Origin: Bacteroidia bacterium
GTDB lineage: Bacteria; Bacteroidota; Bacteroidia; J057
Length of the DNA stretch: 64,000 nt
Reading direction: 5' to 3'
NCBI GenBank assembly: GCA_030430205.1
Contig: JAUIGE010000001.1
Location: 62,001-126,000, forward strand
Under the pieces are notes generated by a model. The model ran no database searches. It saw only the letters and a program-made list of their open reading frames with translations, and had not been told where the DNA came from. A program made the translations under genes and the position numbers. Shown in pieces: positions 19,292 to 30,125 of this stretch; position 1 is the stretch's first letter, and every line of letters begins with the position of its first letter.

Positions 19292-19515
19292 AGGTTTGGA
19301 GATTAGGATAAGTAATATCCTAATATGAAATATAGAGAAGAAAGACGCAACTACTTCAGGCCAGGCTATCCCCAGATTGGGGGAAGGTATGTAAGGATTA
19401 ATGAAAGATAGTCGAAAGCTTTTACAAAAGGCAATTGGCAAAAATAGTTTGTTCAGGATCGTATATTGCGTAAATTCTCTCCCCTTTCGTTTTTTCACTT
19501 TAGTTTTTGGCACAC

Positions 19516-22500
19516 ATGAGGCGTTTTCTGATCATTTTTCCCTCAAAAACAGCCTTGTTCTTGTCCTTGATAGCCTTTAGCCATTTTATTCCCAGCTCGC
19601 ATGCTTCTCATATCATGGCCGGAGACCTTACTTACAGGTTTTTGGGGGGTATGAATTATGAACTCACATTAAAACTCTATCGGGATTGCAATGGGGTAGA
19701 CCTTGCCAGCACCGCTTCGGTGCGCCTGCGCTCCTCCTGCTACCGTGATACCAGTGCTACGCTGACGCTGCTCAATGGCTCGGGCAATATACTCCCGCTG
19801 ATCTGCCCTGCGCAGCAATCCAACAGCGCCTGCCTGGGAGGCAATTTGCTGGGGGTAAAGGAATACATTTACCAGGATACTATTAGCTTGCCGATATCCT
19901 GCGAGGACTGGAGGTTTTCCTGGACCAGCTGCTGCCGCAATGCGGCCATTTCCAACCTGAGCAACCCCTATACCCATTCTTTTTACCTGGAGGCTTTTCT
20001 AAATCACGAATTGTCTCGGGGAAATAGCTCCCCCTCTTTTGGATCTATACCCACGCCCTATATCTGCCTCGGACAGCCTTTTGCCTATACCCAGGGTGCC
20101 AGTGAGGCTGATGGAGATTCCCTGGTCTACACCCTGGTAGATCCCCAAACGAGTGCGGTGGGAACCATTCCCTTTAGCACGGGCTACTCGGCTTCTCAGC
20201 CTCTCTCTCCTTCCATGACTTTCAGTCCGCAGAGTGGGCAAATTTTCTTTACACCCAATATACAGCAGGTCGCCGTTGTGAGTTTGTTGGTGGAAGAATT
20301 CCGCAACGACAGCCTCATCGGCAGCACCCGGCGGGATATTCAGATCATTGTATTGAATTGTAACAATACTTTTCCGGCTCTCTCCCCTCCTGCAGCTATC
20401 CATGTACAGGCGCCTGCTGTGCAAAGCAGCTCCCTGGCTTTGGAGATTTGTCCGGGCAATATATTGCATTTTGAATTGCAGGGTTCGGATTTTGATTTGG
20501 GAGATTCTGTATTTATAGAAGCGGCCGGTGCGATGATGCCTGGCGTCAGTTTGACGCCCAATCCAGGCCTGGGATCGGGAGCGATGCAGGTAGAATGGAT
20601 GCCTACGGCAGGCGATATTGGCACCTATGTGTGGGAGTTTTTGGTGCGGGACAACCATTGTCCCCTGCTCGGGGTACAGCGCTATGCTGTGACAATCAGG
20701 GTACGGGACAGGACCCGTGCGGGTCCGGATCTCTTTTATTGTCCGGCAGGCGGGCCTGTCCGCCTGGGTGCTGAAGGAGGCAGCGCCTTTGTCTGGACGA
20801 AAATCAATCAGACCGCCTTTAATCCGGGAGAAATGTCCTGCGATAGCTGCCCTCATCCGCTCGCGGCTCCGCCCCTTACCACGACCTATGTCGTGACCAG
20901 CAACCTCGGCAATTGCATCAATAAAGATACCATCACGGTATATGTCGTGCCTAATATTACCCTGGCGACAGGCGCACTGAAAGATACCATCTGCCGCTCC
21001 GAAAGCGTTCAACTTTTCTCTATTCCCAATGCCCCTAACAATATTACCTTTGGCTGGAATCCTACTTCCTCCCTACTCGATGCGAATACCCTTGCTCCCC
21101 TTGCCATCCCCACCCAAAGCACTTCCTATACCATCCGTGTGACTTCATCCGCAGGTTGTACCGTCCAGGATACGGTGCATATCCATGTGATTGACATGGA
21201 TGTAACCGCTTTTGCACCCCAGGATAAAGTATGCAGACTGGACTCTGCTGTTCAGCTGTTTTCCGTTGTAAACAGCAATGTGCCCTATTCCATCCGGTGG
21301 CATGATCCCCTGGGGGCCACCCTTGGACAAACTGACAGCATCCGCTTTTTAGGCCTGTTTAGTGGGAATTATTACATCACATTGGAAGATTCCAATCAGA
21401 CATGCCAGGCGAAAGACTCCATCTATATAGATGTGCTGGACCTCGTTGTTTTGCCTGGTAGCAACGCCATTTGTCAGGGAGACAGCCTTGTCTTACAAGC
21501 CAATTACCTCGGCCCTACGGGCCTTTTTTACCCCACCGAAAGCGGCCCGACAGACTCCTGCTGTGGTCCACGAAATCTTTATCTCGTAGGAGACACCTGC
21601 GATTCCTCAGGCCCTGCGGGTGGACAGGCTTGCTTGCAACCCGGCTTTCAAAGCACCGCTTACAGAGCTTCTTTCGAAGCTTCCCGTGTGCAGTACCTTT
21701 TCAGAAAAGCAGAGTTGCATGCCGCAGATTTTCTGGGTGGCACCATTGAGTCCATTGCCTTTCATGTTTCCTGGCTTTTGAGACAGGGAAGCAATACCGA
21801 ACTGGATGAAGTCGTCATCAAACTGGGCTATACCCATGAGGATTCCTTGCGTGACTTTATGGATGGCTTGACGACTGTATGGGGGCCCGCGCCCTTCAAC
21901 CCTCAGTTGGGATTCAATGAGCACATGCTCGACATCCCCTATGCCTGGACCGGTGCCAGCAACCTGGTGATTCAGATTTGCTCTGTTGATTCGAGCAATC
22001 CGCTGGGGATCGCTTTTTATGAAACGAGTGTGGGCACCTATCCATTTCCGCCCACCATCAAGGCTGATCGCTTTACGCCCCAGACTCCCTGTGAGCTGCC
22101 TCCTGACACAGGTCTTATTTACCAGCGACCCACGGTTCGCTTTGGGGTATGTGTGGAGGGTCTCAACCCTGTCTATAGATGGACGCCTGCCACCGGTCTC
22201 AGCAATCCCCATATCGCCAACCCCAAGGCTTCGCCTGCAAGCAGTACCACCTATATGCTCCATCTCAGCATAGCTGATAGTTGTATCTGCCAACTGGAAA
22301 AACCCGCTCTCGTAACAGTCGATGGCTGTGTACTGGGAGATGCCTTTCTCACATTTGATCTGGAGAAAAAAGGCAATGCTGCCCGTTTAAGCTGGCAACT
22401 CTCCCAGGCTCAAATGCCTGCGACCCTTTGGATTGAGAAGGCCATCAATGGCCTGTTTGTGGCCGTAGGCCGTGGAAGTGGGGCTTTGGCAGAAGTTTTC

Positions 22501-22833
22501 GAGGAGGAAAAACTGCAAGCCGGAGAGCATATTTACCGGCTTCATCTGGTGGATGAAATCGGTCGGGAAGCATTTTCCGAAGTAAAAAGCATTCATATTT
22601 CCCTGGAAGATTTGCATCAAATGATTTACCCCAACCCCGTACGGAAAGGCCAGACTCTTTTTGTCTCTTCTTCTGGAGAAAAGCAGGCTCTGTCGATCTA
22701 TGATTCAATGGGTAAACAGCTTTACCATAACACGCATTTTAAAGGAAAAACCATTGCGACAGATGCTTTTCAGCCAGGTGTCTACCTGGTTGTGCTGGGA
22801 GGAGAAGTATGGAAAATCGCCATTCAGAATTAA
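19516..22833 (+). CDS. Large exported Ig-like repeat protein with T9SS sorting domain
   Basis: Exported protein of 1105 aa. The ATG at 19516 follows an in-frame TTG (19507) and leads a signal sequence (KTALFLSLIAFSHFIPSSHA). The mature N-terminus (SHIMAGDLTYRFLGGMNYELTLKLYRDCNG in its opening) is the Cys-rich module common at the front of large gliding- or adhesion-related Bacteroidota proteins. Several Cys-bearing Ig-like repeats follow (TICRSESVQLFS, AICQGDSLVLQANY). The end is a type A sorting domain (IYPNPVRKGQ). No enzyme motif is seen; surface adhesin is the likeliest role. It is divergent from the protease gene, with 224 bp of shared upstream DNA. Confidence 0.88.
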   Translation: MRRFLIIFPSKTALFLSLIAFSHFIPSSHASHIMAGDLTYRFLGGMNYELTLKLYRDCNGVDLASTASVRLRSSCYRDTSATLTLLNGSGNILPLICPAQQSNSACLGGNLLGVKEYIYQDTISLPISCEDWRFSWTSCCRNAAISNLSNPYTHSFYLEAFLNHELSRGNSSPSFGSIPTPYICLGQPFAYTQGASEADGDSLVYTLVDPQTSAVGTIPFSTGYSASQPLSPSMTFSPQSGQIFFTPNIQQVAVVSLLVEEFRNDSLIGSTRRDIQIIVLNCNNTFPALSPPAAIHVQAPAVQSSSLALEICPGNILHFELQGSDFDLGDSVFIEAAGAMMPGVSLTPNPGLGSGAMQVEWMPTAGDIGTYVWEFLVRDNHCPLLGVQRYAVTIRVRDRTRAGPDLFYCPAGGPVRLGAEGGSAFVWTKINQTAFNPGEMSCDSCPHPLAAPPLTTTYVVTSNLGNCINKDTITVYVVPNITLATGALKDTICRSESVQLFSIPNAPNNITFGWNPTSSLLDANTLAPLAIPTQSTSYTIRVTSSAGCTVQDTVHIHVIDMDVTAFAPQDKVCRLDSAVQLFSVVNSNVPYSIRWHDPLGATLGQTDSIRFLGLFSGNYYITLEDSNQTCQAKDSIYIDVLDLVVLPGSNAICQGDSLVLQANYLGPTGLFYPTESGPTDSCCGPRNLYLVGDTCDSSGPAGGQACLQPGFQSTAYRASFEASRVQYLFRKAELHAADFLGGTIESIAFHVSWLLRQGSNTELDEVVIKLGYTHEDSLRDFMDGLTTVWGPAPFNPQLGFNEHMLDIPYAWTGASNLVIQICSVDSSNPLGIAFYETSVGTYPFPPTIKADRFTPQTPCELPPDTGLIYQRPTVRFGVCVEGLNPVYRWTPATGLSNPHIANPKASPASSTTYMLHLSIADSCICQLEKPALVTVDGCVLGDAFLTFDLEKKGNAARLSWQLSQAQMPATLWIEKAINGLFVAVGRGSGALAEVFEEEKLQAGEHIYRLHLVDEIGREAFSEVKSIHISLEDLHQMIYPNPVRKGQTLFVSSSGEKQALSIYDSMGKQLYHNTHFKGKTIATDAFQPGVYLVVLGGEVWKIAIQN

Positions 22834-22907
22834 CTGGCAGAGGATATCTCCTGAATTTCGGTTTAACATAAAGAGCGTGTATCTTTATTTACCAACGCTT
22901 ATTTTTT

Positions 22908-24314
22908 ATGAAAAAAATCCTTTTCTATAGCCTGCTGGCCTTTAGCCTCCTTCTCCCCCAGTCCTGCGACCTGCCCAGCCAGAATGTGAATCCGGCTACC
23001 CTGCCTGATGTAAAGCTGCGACTGATTTTACCGGGAGCTATCTCTCAGGCAGCTTATAATCAAATGGCCATGACACTCCGGGTGCCCAGTACTTTTATGC
23101 AACAGATGGACATGAGCGATGGCTGTATTTTTGTCCCCTTCTACCGACTTACGCCCAGTCATTTTAACAATGTATGGTCTGTGGGATTGTATGGAGGCGT
23201 ACTGAAGCATTGTGCGATAATGATTGAAAAGGCCCGTGAAGAGGGCCAGATCCATTATGAGGGCATTGCCAAAGTTCTGATGGCAGACTGGCTGGCCTAT
23301 ACAACTCTTTTGTTTGGAGACATTCCCTATACAGAGGCTTTTACAGGGGAAATCAGAAAACCGGCTTTTGATTCTCAGGAAGATATGATCCGGGAAATTT
23401 TTGAATTGCTGGAGGATGCGATCACCCTGCTGGGAAGCCCAGCTGTTCCGGGCGGCCCTGCCGCCGATGACCTGATCTTTGGCGGCGACGCCCAAAAATG
23501 GCTGAAGACAGCCTGGGCCCTGAAAGCCCGCTATCACCTGCAAATGAGCAAACGCGATTCCGAAGCAGCCCGCAAGGCTTTGGATGCCATATACAGCGGG
23601 ACGCTGAGCAGCCTCGAAGAGCAGGCCGACTTTCAGTGGGGCACCAGCGAAAATGAGCACAATCCTTTAGCAAAATTTGGCTACCAAAGGCCCAATACGA
23701 TGTTTATTCATAAGCAATTTGCGGAAAATTATCTCCAGCATGATCCCAGGCTCCCGCATTATGTTTACCATGACACCACATTTGGGGAGACTTATCATTT
23801 TTACAACCACAAAGACCCAGGCTCGCTCCATTGGTCCAACCCCTCTGCAAAAATCCCGATCATTTCTTACGTAGAGGTAGCTTTCCTGGAAGCAGAGGCG
23901 CTCTGGCGTACAGGAGCGGATGTGAGCAGCATCCAGGCAGCAATGGAAAGGGGAATCATAGCCAGCATGGCGCAAGTGGGCCTGGAAGAAGGTGATTATC
24001 AGCCATACATTTCATCTTTAGGCTCATTGGGAGCTTTAAGCAGAGAAGAGCAGCTGGCGTTCATTATGACAGAGGCTTACAAAGCCTACTACGGCTTTGC
24101 AGGCTTCCAATGCTGGTCCAACTATCGCCGCACAGGCTATCCCAGCCTGACGCCTCATCCTTTTGGTTCGCACCTTTTCAATCCCAGCGGAAAAATACCG
24201 CAGCGTATTATCTATCCGCAAAATGAAACTGAAACAAATCCAGACAATGTGGCCACAGCCAAAGCCCGCCAGGATGGTGGGCTGATGGATGCGGTTTTAT
24301 GGGTTTTTAAATAA
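22908..24314 (+). CDS. SusD-like (SusD/RagB superfamily) outer-membrane lipoprotein
   Basis: Lipoprotein of 468 aa with a lipobox-like end to its signal (LLLPQSC, Cys20). The helical body has the SusD pattern: AYNQMAMTL, VLMADWLAYTTLLFGDIPYTEAF (the WAxxTxxxGDIPY-type motif), FGGDAQKWLKTAWALKARYHL (TPR-like), and a C-terminal YKAYYGFAGFQCWSNYRRTGYP. The last is typical of the SusD-like 2 group. SusD proteins cap TonB-dependent SusC transporters and capture glycans or peptides. No SusC gene is adjacent: the next gene is parE and the TonB receptor 2 kb away is of the FecA type, so its partner must be encoded elsewhere or lost. Confidence 0.87.
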   Translation: MKKILFYSLLAFSLLLPQSCDLPSQNVNPATLPDVKLRLILPGAISQAAYNQMAMTLRVPSTFMQQMDMSDGCIFVPFYRLTPSHFNNVWSVGLYGGVLKHCAIMIEKAREEGQIHYEGIAKVLMADWLAYTTLLFGDIPYTEAFTGEIRKPAFDSQEDMIREIFELLEDAITLLGSPAVPGGPAADDLIFGGDAQKWLKTAWALKARYHLQMSKRDSEAARKALDAIYSGTLSSLEEQADFQWGTSENEHNPLAKFGYQRPNTMFIHKQFAENYLQHDPRLPHYVYHDTTFGETYHFYNHKDPGSLHWSNPSAKIPIISYVEVAFLEAEALWRTGADVSSIQAAMERGIIASMAQVGLEEGDYQPYISSLGSLGALSREEQLAFIMTEAYKAYYGFAGFQCWSNYRRTGYPSLTPHPFGSHLFNPSGKIPQRIIYPQNETETNPDNVATAKARQDGGLMDAVLWVFK

Positions 24315-24460
24315 TTTTTAGCAATGTCCTAATATATTGAGTTTTTCAGGGCCTTTACTAAACTTTTAAAACTTAGGGGAGTTCTTTAAAAAACCAGCCC
24401 AAACTCCCCCATCCACGCTGTTTGTGGATAACAGCAGTTTTTATCGCACAATATTATTCC

Positions 24461-24468
24461 TATATTTG
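24461..24468 (+). promoter_or_regulatory. Candidate Bacteroidota -7 box upstream of parE
   Basis: TATATTTG fits the TAnnTTTG -7 consensus of the Bacteroidota primary sigma factor and lies 22 bp before the parE ATG. No good TTTG -33 element is visible at the right distance, so this is a partial match. Confidence 0.45.
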
Positions 24469-24489
24469 CTTTGCGTAAAATATTAGTAT

Positions 24490-26382
24490 ATGGCCAATTA
24501 CACAGAAGACAGCATTAAGTCACTCGACTGGCGGGAGCACATCCGCCTGAGGCCGGGTATGTATATCGGAAAACTGGGAGATGGATCTTCCGTTGATGAC
24601 GGAATTTATGTGCTGGTAAAGGAGGTGATCGACAACTCTATCGATGAGTATGTCATGGGAAATGGAAAAAAAATCGAGGTTTCCATCGAAGATGGCGAAG
24701 TGGTTATCACAGACTATGGCCGCGGTATTCCTTTGGGAAAAGTGGTCGATTGTGTTTCCAAAATCAATACAGGCGGCAAATATGATTCAGATGCCTTCCA
24801 AAAGTCCGTAGGACTGAATGGTGTCGGTACCAAAGCGGTGAATGCGCTTTCCAACTATTTTCGGGTTGAGTCAGTCCGTGAGGGAAAAATCAAGGTTGCT
24901 GAGTTTAAGCAAGGCATACTCACCCAGGACCATAAAATCAAGAAGTCTGACCGCCCCAATGGTACCACGGTTATCTTTCGCCCGGACGAAACGGTATTTA
25001 AACACTATCGCTTTCGCCCCGAATACCTGCATAACCAACTTTGGAATTATGCCTACCTGAATGCAGGCTTGTCAATTCACTTCAATAAGCAGGTTTTTCA
25101 TTCCAAAAATGGCCTTTTGGACCTCCTGGAGGCCAAGACTGATCCTGAATCCATTCGCTACCCCATCATCCACCTGAAAGGGGATGACATCGAAATTGCT
25201 ATCACACATGGCAATGCCTATGGAGAAGAATACTATTCTTTTGTCAATGGACAGCACACCACACAGGGTGGCACCCACCTTTCTGCTTTCCGCGAAGCGG
25301 TGGTCGGCGCAGTCCGCAATTTTTTCAATAAAAACTTTGACACACCCGATATCCGGGCTTCGATCATCGCTTCGATCAGCGTGCGTGTACAAGAGCCGGT
25401 TTTTGAATCACAGACAAAAACCAAGTTGGGTTCTACCCATATCTCGCCAGGCGGCTCGACCATGCGTACTTTCATCAACGATTTTGTATCACGCGAACTC
25501 GACAACTTCCTGCACAAGCACCCCGAAGTAGCACAGGCTCTTCTCAAGCGCATACAGCAGTCAGAGCGCGAGCGCAAAGAGATCGCCGGCATCAAGAAGC
25601 TCGCCAACCAGCGCGCTAAAAAAGCCAATTTACACAACAAAAAGCTGCGCGACTGCCGTTTTCACCTCGACGATAAGCAGCCTAAGAAAAAGGAAGTAGA
25701 CCGTAGCCTGGAAACAACTTTGTTTATCACGGAGGGAGACTCCGCCAGCGGCTCTATCACCAAAGCCCGCGATGTGGGCACCCAGGCTGTCTTTAGCCTG
25801 CGAGGCAAGCCGCTCAACTGCTTTGGTCTGACCAAAAAAGTGGTTTATGAAAACGAAGAATTCAACCTGCTACAGCATGCACTCAATATAGAAGACGGCA
25901 TCGAAAGCCTCAGGTACAACCAGGTGGTCATTGCTACCGATGCCGATGTGGACGGTATGCATATTCGTCTGCTATTGCTGACTTTTTTTCTGCAATTTTT
26001 TCCTGACCTTGTGAGAGAAGGCCATCTTTTTATCCTGGAAACCCCGCTTTTCAGGGTCCGCAATAAGAAGAAAACCATGTACTGCTATGATGAAACAGAA
26101 AAGCAGGCAGCGATAGATGAATTGGGCGGGAAGCCGGAAATCACACGATTTAAGGGATTAGGCGAGATTTCGCCAGATGAGTTTGAAGGATTTATCGGCG
26201 ACGATATCCGCTTGCAGCCTGTATTGCTGGATAAGGAATCAGGGATCAAAAAATTGCTGTCTTATTATATGGGCAAGAATACGCCCGACAGGCAGACATT
26301 CATCATCGAAAACCTGCGTGTAGAGAAGAATCAGGTAGATGATGAGGAAAAAATTGTGGAAGAAGCTGTAGCAGCAGCTTAG
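24490..26382 (+). CDS. parE: DNA topoisomerase IV subunit B
   Basis: ATPase subunit (630 aa) of the type IIA topoisomerase that decatenates daughter chromosomes. The GHKL ATPase shows [17 protein letters not shown] near residue 45, DYGRGIP, and [15 protein letters not shown]. The transducer domain follows, then the TOPRIM domain with [10 protein letters not shown] and the DADVDGMHI metal site. The opening [30 protein letters not shown] and the overall length fit Bacteroidota ParE better than GyrB. parC is not the next gene: the following gene is convergent and the two stop codons overlap by 4 bp (26379-26382). Confidence 0.95.
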   Translation: MANYTEDSIKSLDWREHIRLRPGMYIGKLGDGSSVDDGIYVLVKEVIDNSIDEYVMGNGKKIEVSIEDGEVVITDYGRGIPLGKVVDCVSKINTGGKYDSDAFQKSVGLNGVGTKAVNALSNYFRVESVREGKIKVAEFKQGILTQDHKIKKSDRPNGTTVIFRPDETVFKHYRFRPEYLHNQLWNYAYLNAGLSIHFNKQVFHSKNGLLDLLEAKTDPESIRYPIIHLKGDDIEIAITHGNAYGEEYYSFVNGQHTTQGGTHLSAFREAVVGAVRNFFNKNFDTPDIRASIIASISVRVQEPVFESQTKTKLGSTHISPGGSTMRTFINDFVSRELDNFLHKHPEVAQALLKRIQQSERERKEIAGIKKLANQRAKKANLHNKKLRDCRFHLDDKQPKKKEVDRSLETTLFITEGDSASGSITKARDVGTQAVFSLRGKPLNCFGLTKKVVYENEEFNLLQHALNIEDGIESLRYNQVVIATDADVDGMHIRLLLLTFFLQFFPDLVREGHLFILETPLFRVRNKKKTMYCYDETEKQAAIDELGGKPEITRFKGLGEISPDEFEGFIGDDIRLQPVLLDKESGIKKLLSYYMGKNTPDRQTFIIENLRVEKNQVDDEEKIVEEAVAAA

Positions 26383-29153
26383 AAAGAGACCTTGAAAAAG
26401 ATATTGGGGCTAAAGCTTAGGTCCAGTACATCTGAGGTTTTGACAGTAGGACGAATACTCAAAAAATTGGAGGAATCCAGGAAGTATCTTCTTGACCTTA
26501 CATTGCTGCGGTTATAGAAGTTATAAACCGAGAAGCCGATCTGGCTTTTTGCTTTGCCAATGGCAAACTGATAGGAAAGAGACACATCCAATCTGTGGTA
26601 ATTAGGCAGGCGATTGGCGTTGATGCCGCCCAGGCCCAGGCCCAGGCTTGAACTCCCGTCAGGGAGTAGGACAGAGCGGGTTTCTTCAGCTTGTGTATAA
26701 GGTCTTCCAGAAGAAAAAATCCAGGTAGCTGCCAGGTCAAAATTATCTATTTGCAACTGATTGACCAGCTTCAACTCATGCCGTTGGTCATGCAATGCCG
26801 GATAAAACTCTCCCAGATTGATCCCCAAAAATTTCTCATTTACTTTGCTTAAAGAATAACTCACCCACCCGGTATAGAAATCATTCCATTTCTTCTGAAT
26901 CAAAATATCTATTCCCCTGACCGTTGTTTGACCTCCGGAAAGCAGGCTTTCTTCTCCCTTATCTATCAACTCCTCAGGAGCAAACCCAAATGAATAGGTG
27001 ATAATTCCTTCTGTATATTTATGATAAGCTTCCAACTCAACCAAAAATGAAGGGCTTTCATAGGTCGCGCCAAATATCAAATGATTTGACATTTGAACAG
27101 GTATATCACGTCCATCCGCCAATGCCCAAAACTCTTCTCCCAGCCCTAAACCGTTGTTTATCTGGACCCTGTTAACAAACTGATGGTATACGCCCCAGGC
27201 CCCCTTCATATACAAGCGGTCAGAAAGCTGATAGTCCAGAGAGAGTCGGGGATCAAAATACCATTTATCTGTTCGTTGATGATAGGTAGAGCGTAGCCCC
27301 ATCCTCATCGCCAAGTTGGGCTCAGGATGGAAAGTATGCTGCGCAAAAGTAGCAAGAGTCGCCCCCGTCTGGTTATTTCCCAGCAATACTGTATCGCTGT
27401 TAAATTGGAACAAAATTGATTTTTGAGAAAATTCTGTTCCAAATTCAAATTTGTTCTTTGCATCAATCTGCCAACTATTCTCCGCGCGCATGGCATAATC
27501 CTGTATGCTATTTCGCTGATCAATAAAGGTAGAATACTTGCTGGTATCGTCTTTTCCGACAAATCCATATTCATATAAACTGCCAAAGGAAGACCAGGAA
27601 AAATTCAGCTTGCTGTACAGGTTATTGTTCCACTGCCTAAACCAGGAACTGCTCATGCCCTGATTTTGCAGTTTTAACTTGTCAATACTTTGTATCTCCC
27701 TTCTGTTAAAAGTCTGCTGGTCATAGCTGTACAGCAGCTTGTCTCCTCCCTGGTAGTAGGTCAATGAGACCAAATCTTTCCTGGAAAGCTGCAAATTAAA
27801 CTTCCCATTCAGATCCTGGAATTGAAAATCTGGATCAGAACTGTTGCGAAACACATCTTCATTGACTGTGAGGTACCGCAATTGGGTATTCAGATCATAG
27901 TATTCTACATTCGGATTGTTGGCTGCGTGGCTGACTTCATTTAGGTTAAATTCAATTTTGGGGTTCTCAGAATATGCCTCATCAATAGAAATGGAAGACC
28001 TCTGAAAAGAATTGTAGCCCGGAGAAACCTCTGGAGGAGCGGCGATATAATTCAGGAGTCCTTCATATAAGGGATGATTCAACACATCTGAATAAGACCT
28101 CCGGCCCGAGAGCAAAAGCGAAGCTTTTTTATTGAGCATGGGGAGTTCGAGGTGCAAATGGGAGCTAAACAGGTTGGCACCTATGGAAGCATGCACTTTA
28201 TCATAGTCTGCCGCTTTTCCCTTTATATCCACAACACCCGAAACGCGGCCGCCGTACCTCGCATCAAATCCCCCTCTGTAGATATCTACAGCCTGGATTG
28301 CCCGGGTATTGAAGGCACTGAAGAGGCCAAAAAAATGATCTACACGATAAGCAGTGATCCCATCAAAAAGGACCAGATTTTGATCCGGTGTACCTCCACG
28401 AATATAGAAGCCCGAAGAAGCGACATTTGTCCCTTTTATGCCCGGCAGCAATTGTATCGCTTTGAGCATATCGGGTTCGCCCAAGCCAGAGAGATTGGCG
28501 ATCTTTTCAGGATTAATCTGAATTTTTCCGGGAGCATCTGCCACATGCAGGCTTTGCTCAGAGCCGAGAGCAATAACGACCTCATCAAGAGAAATTTTTT
28601 CCTGAATCAAGGCTACCCTGAGGCTGCTTTGAGTAGGCAGCTGAACCGCTTCCTTTTTATCGGAATAGCCGATAAAAGAAAAATTCAACTCGAGCTGCTG
28701 CTGAGGCAGGTTTGAGAAGGAAAAACGACCTTTTTCATCGCTTCTCACCCCTTTTTTCAGGGAAGGAATCCAGACACTGGCAAAGGGAAGCGGTTCTCCG
28801 CTTTTGGCATCTACTACCCAGCCCTGTAGCCTGGCAAATTGTTCTTTAGGTGGTGCAGCCGGAAGAATGAGTACCTCCTTAGGAGATAAAAACTCAAAAG
28901 TATAGCCACTTTTCTGTAAAAGCTGCTCCAATAATACTTCCAAATTGGCGGCCTGTATTTTCCCCGACAAAATGATGTCATTCATCTTGAGCGGATCAAA
29001 TGCAAAATCTACCTCATACTCTTGCTGAATATGGGTAAAGATTTGGGAGAGAGATTCATTTGAAAAGGAAAGGTCAAAGCTGGTGTGCTGGCTCCAAAGA
29101 CTTGGCCACATGCAAACAATCAAGATAATCAGCAAGCACTTACTTTTCCACAT
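26379..29153 (-). CDS. FecA-type TonB-dependent outer-membrane receptor with STN domain
   Basis: Outer-membrane transporter of 924 aa. After the signal peptide come an STN (secretin/TonB N-terminal) domain (about 27-100), a carboxypeptidase-regulatory-like domain ([19 protein letters not shown], about 108-190), a plug with [19 protein letters not shown] (near 250), and a 22-strand barrel ending in Phe. The STN domain, with FecR and an ECF sigma gene directly upstream, shows a cell-surface signalling receptor: ligand binding is passed to FecR, which controls the sigma factor. The substrate (siderophore, vitamin, glycan or peptide) cannot be told. Its start overlaps the fecR-like gene by 14 bp. 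Confidence 0.92.
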   Translation of the reverse strand: MWKSKCLLIILIVCMWPSLWSQHTSFDLSFSNESLSQIFTHIQQEYEVDFAFDPLKMNDIILSGKIQAANLEVLLEQLLQKSGYTFEFLSPKEVLILPAAPPKEQFARLQGWVVDAKSGEPLPFASVWIPSLKKGVRSDEKGRFSFSNLPQQQLELNFSFIGYSDKKEAVQLPTQSSLRVALIQEKISLDEVVIALGSEQSLHVADAPGKIQINPEKIANLSGLGEPDMLKAIQLLPGIKGTNVASSGFYIRGGTPDQNLVLFDGITAYRVDHFFGLFSAFNTRAIQAVDIYRGGFDARYGGRVSGVVDIKGKAADYDKVHASIGANLFSSHLHLELPMLNKKASLLLSGRRSYSDVLNHPLYEGLLNYIAAPPEVSPGYNSFQRSSISIDEAYSENPKIEFNLNEVSHAANNPNVEYYDLNTQLRYLTVNEDVFRNSSDPDFQFQDLNGKFNLQLSRKDLVSLTYYQGGDKLLYSYDQQTFNRREIQSIDKLKLQNQGMSSSWFRQWNNNLYSKLNFSWSSFGSLYEYGFVGKDDTSKYSTFIDQRNSIQDYAMRAENSWQIDAKNKFEFGTEFSQKSILFQFNSDTVLLGNNQTGATLATFAQHTFHPEPNLAMRMGLRSTYHQRTDKWYFDPRLSLDYQLSDRLYMKGAWGVYHQFVNRVQINNGLGLGEEFWALADGRDIPVQMSNHLIFGATYESPSFLVELEAYHKYTEGIITYSFGFAPEELIDKGEESLLSGGQTTVRGIDILIQKKWNDFYTGWVSYSLSKVNEKFLGINLGEFYPALHDQRHELKLVNQLQIDNFDLAATWIFSSGRPYTQAEETRSVLLPDGSSSLGLGLGGINANRLPNYHRLDVSLSYQFAIGKAKSQIGFSVYNFYNRSNVRSRRYFLDSSNFLSIRPTVKTSDVLDLSFSPNIFFKVSF

Positions 29154-30075
29154 CTACATTTGCAGCTTGTTGCAGCAAGATGTGACCTTCGTGGGTATAT
29201 TGAAACTGGATACCTAAAGGTGAACAAATGGTTTTTAATGCCTGTTCCAAATTTTGATTGGTAAACCACCCATAATAGGGTACATTTTCCAATCCCGGGA
29301 ACACTACCGTCACATCATACTGCCGTTCTAATACTGCAATAACATCAATTAGCGGTTCATTATCAAAGTAAAATTTACCTTTTTTCCAGCTACCAATCTT
29401 CTGTATTTCGACCTGGAAAAGGCGCAAATTTTCTGTAGAAGAGGCTTCCTTTTCCAAGGCTTTCCCAGGAGTTAGGTGTTCATCCAATCCCTCAGAATTT
29501 GTAACTTTTACCTCTCCGGTAAAGCAGGCTACTTCCAGTTTTTCATCTCTTACATAGACATTGAAGCTGGTGCCCAACACACTCACTGTGCCCTGAGCCG
29601 TAGTTACCCTAAAAGGAATGCCTTTTTTCACCTCAAAAAAGCCCTCTCCATCCAGGTGAATGCTTCGGTCTTCGTCCCACTTGTTTTTATCAAAACTGAC
29701 ACGTGATTCTGCATTCAGCACGACAGTAGAGCCATCTGGCAGATTGACTGTACGATGCTCGGCACGGGCACTCTCTATGGTCACAGGCTGGCTTTGGTTT
29801 ACCCACCAAAAACTCACACTAAAAAGCAGCACGATAGCAGCAGCAGCCATCCATATCCTGCGGTTAAACATGGGTTTGACATGAGTAGACTCCGCCGGCA
29901 AGCGATCCTGAAGCATCTTCCATGCTTCTTCCTGGGTCCGGATAGCAGGTACCCGAAACTCCGCAGTTGTGCTTAACAACTGCTCCAGATCTTTGTGATC
30001 TTCTCCCAAATCAGGCATTCCTTGGTGGGATAGCCAGGGGTTCAATCGTTCATTATCTGGTAAAGGTTGTTGCAT
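29140..30075 (-). CDS. FecR-family anti-sigma factor
   Basis: Inner-membrane sigma regulator of 311 aa. The ATG at 30073-30075 is preferred over an upstream in-frame start at 30105. The cytoplasmic N-terminus is followed by one membrane segment (WMAAAAIVLLFSVSFWWV, near 85-105), the periplasmic FecR domain (VNLPDGSTVVLNAESRVSF, GEGFFEVKKGIPFRVTT, VLGTSFNVY) and the Bacteroidota-specific C-terminal domain (FDNEPLIDVIAVLERQYDV). It would hold the sigma factor encoded 50 bp upstream until the STN domain of the receptor signals through it. Confidence 0.93.
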   Translation of the reverse strand: MQQPLPDNERLNPWLSHQGMPDLGEDHKDLEQLLSTTAEFRVPAIRTQEEAWKMLQDRLPAESTHVKPMFNRRIWMAAAAIVLLFSVSFWWVNQSQPVTIESARAEHRTVNLPDGSTVVLNAESRVSFDKNKWDEDRSIHLDGEGFFEVKKGIPFRVTTAQGTVSVLGTSFNVYVRDEKLEVACFTGEVKVTNSEGLDEHLTPGKALEKEASSTENLRLFQVEIQKIGSWKKGKFYFDNEPLIDVIAVLERQYDVTVVFPGLENVPYYGWFTNQNLEQALKTICSPLGIQFQYTHEGHILLQQAANVDVEK

Positions 30076-30125
30076 AGAATGCGTGTGTATTTTGAACTGA
30101 TACAATTAATAAAGCTTTTACCCTA

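Noticed and set aside
19999-21012. Minus-strand open frame of 337 codons
   Set aside because: Shadow of the Ig-like repeat protein gene; no signal, motif or upstream region of its own.
24490-26382. Assignment of the type II topoisomerase subunit as GyrB
   Set aside because: The N-terminal [24 protein letters not shown] pattern and the length fit Bacteroidota ParE better.
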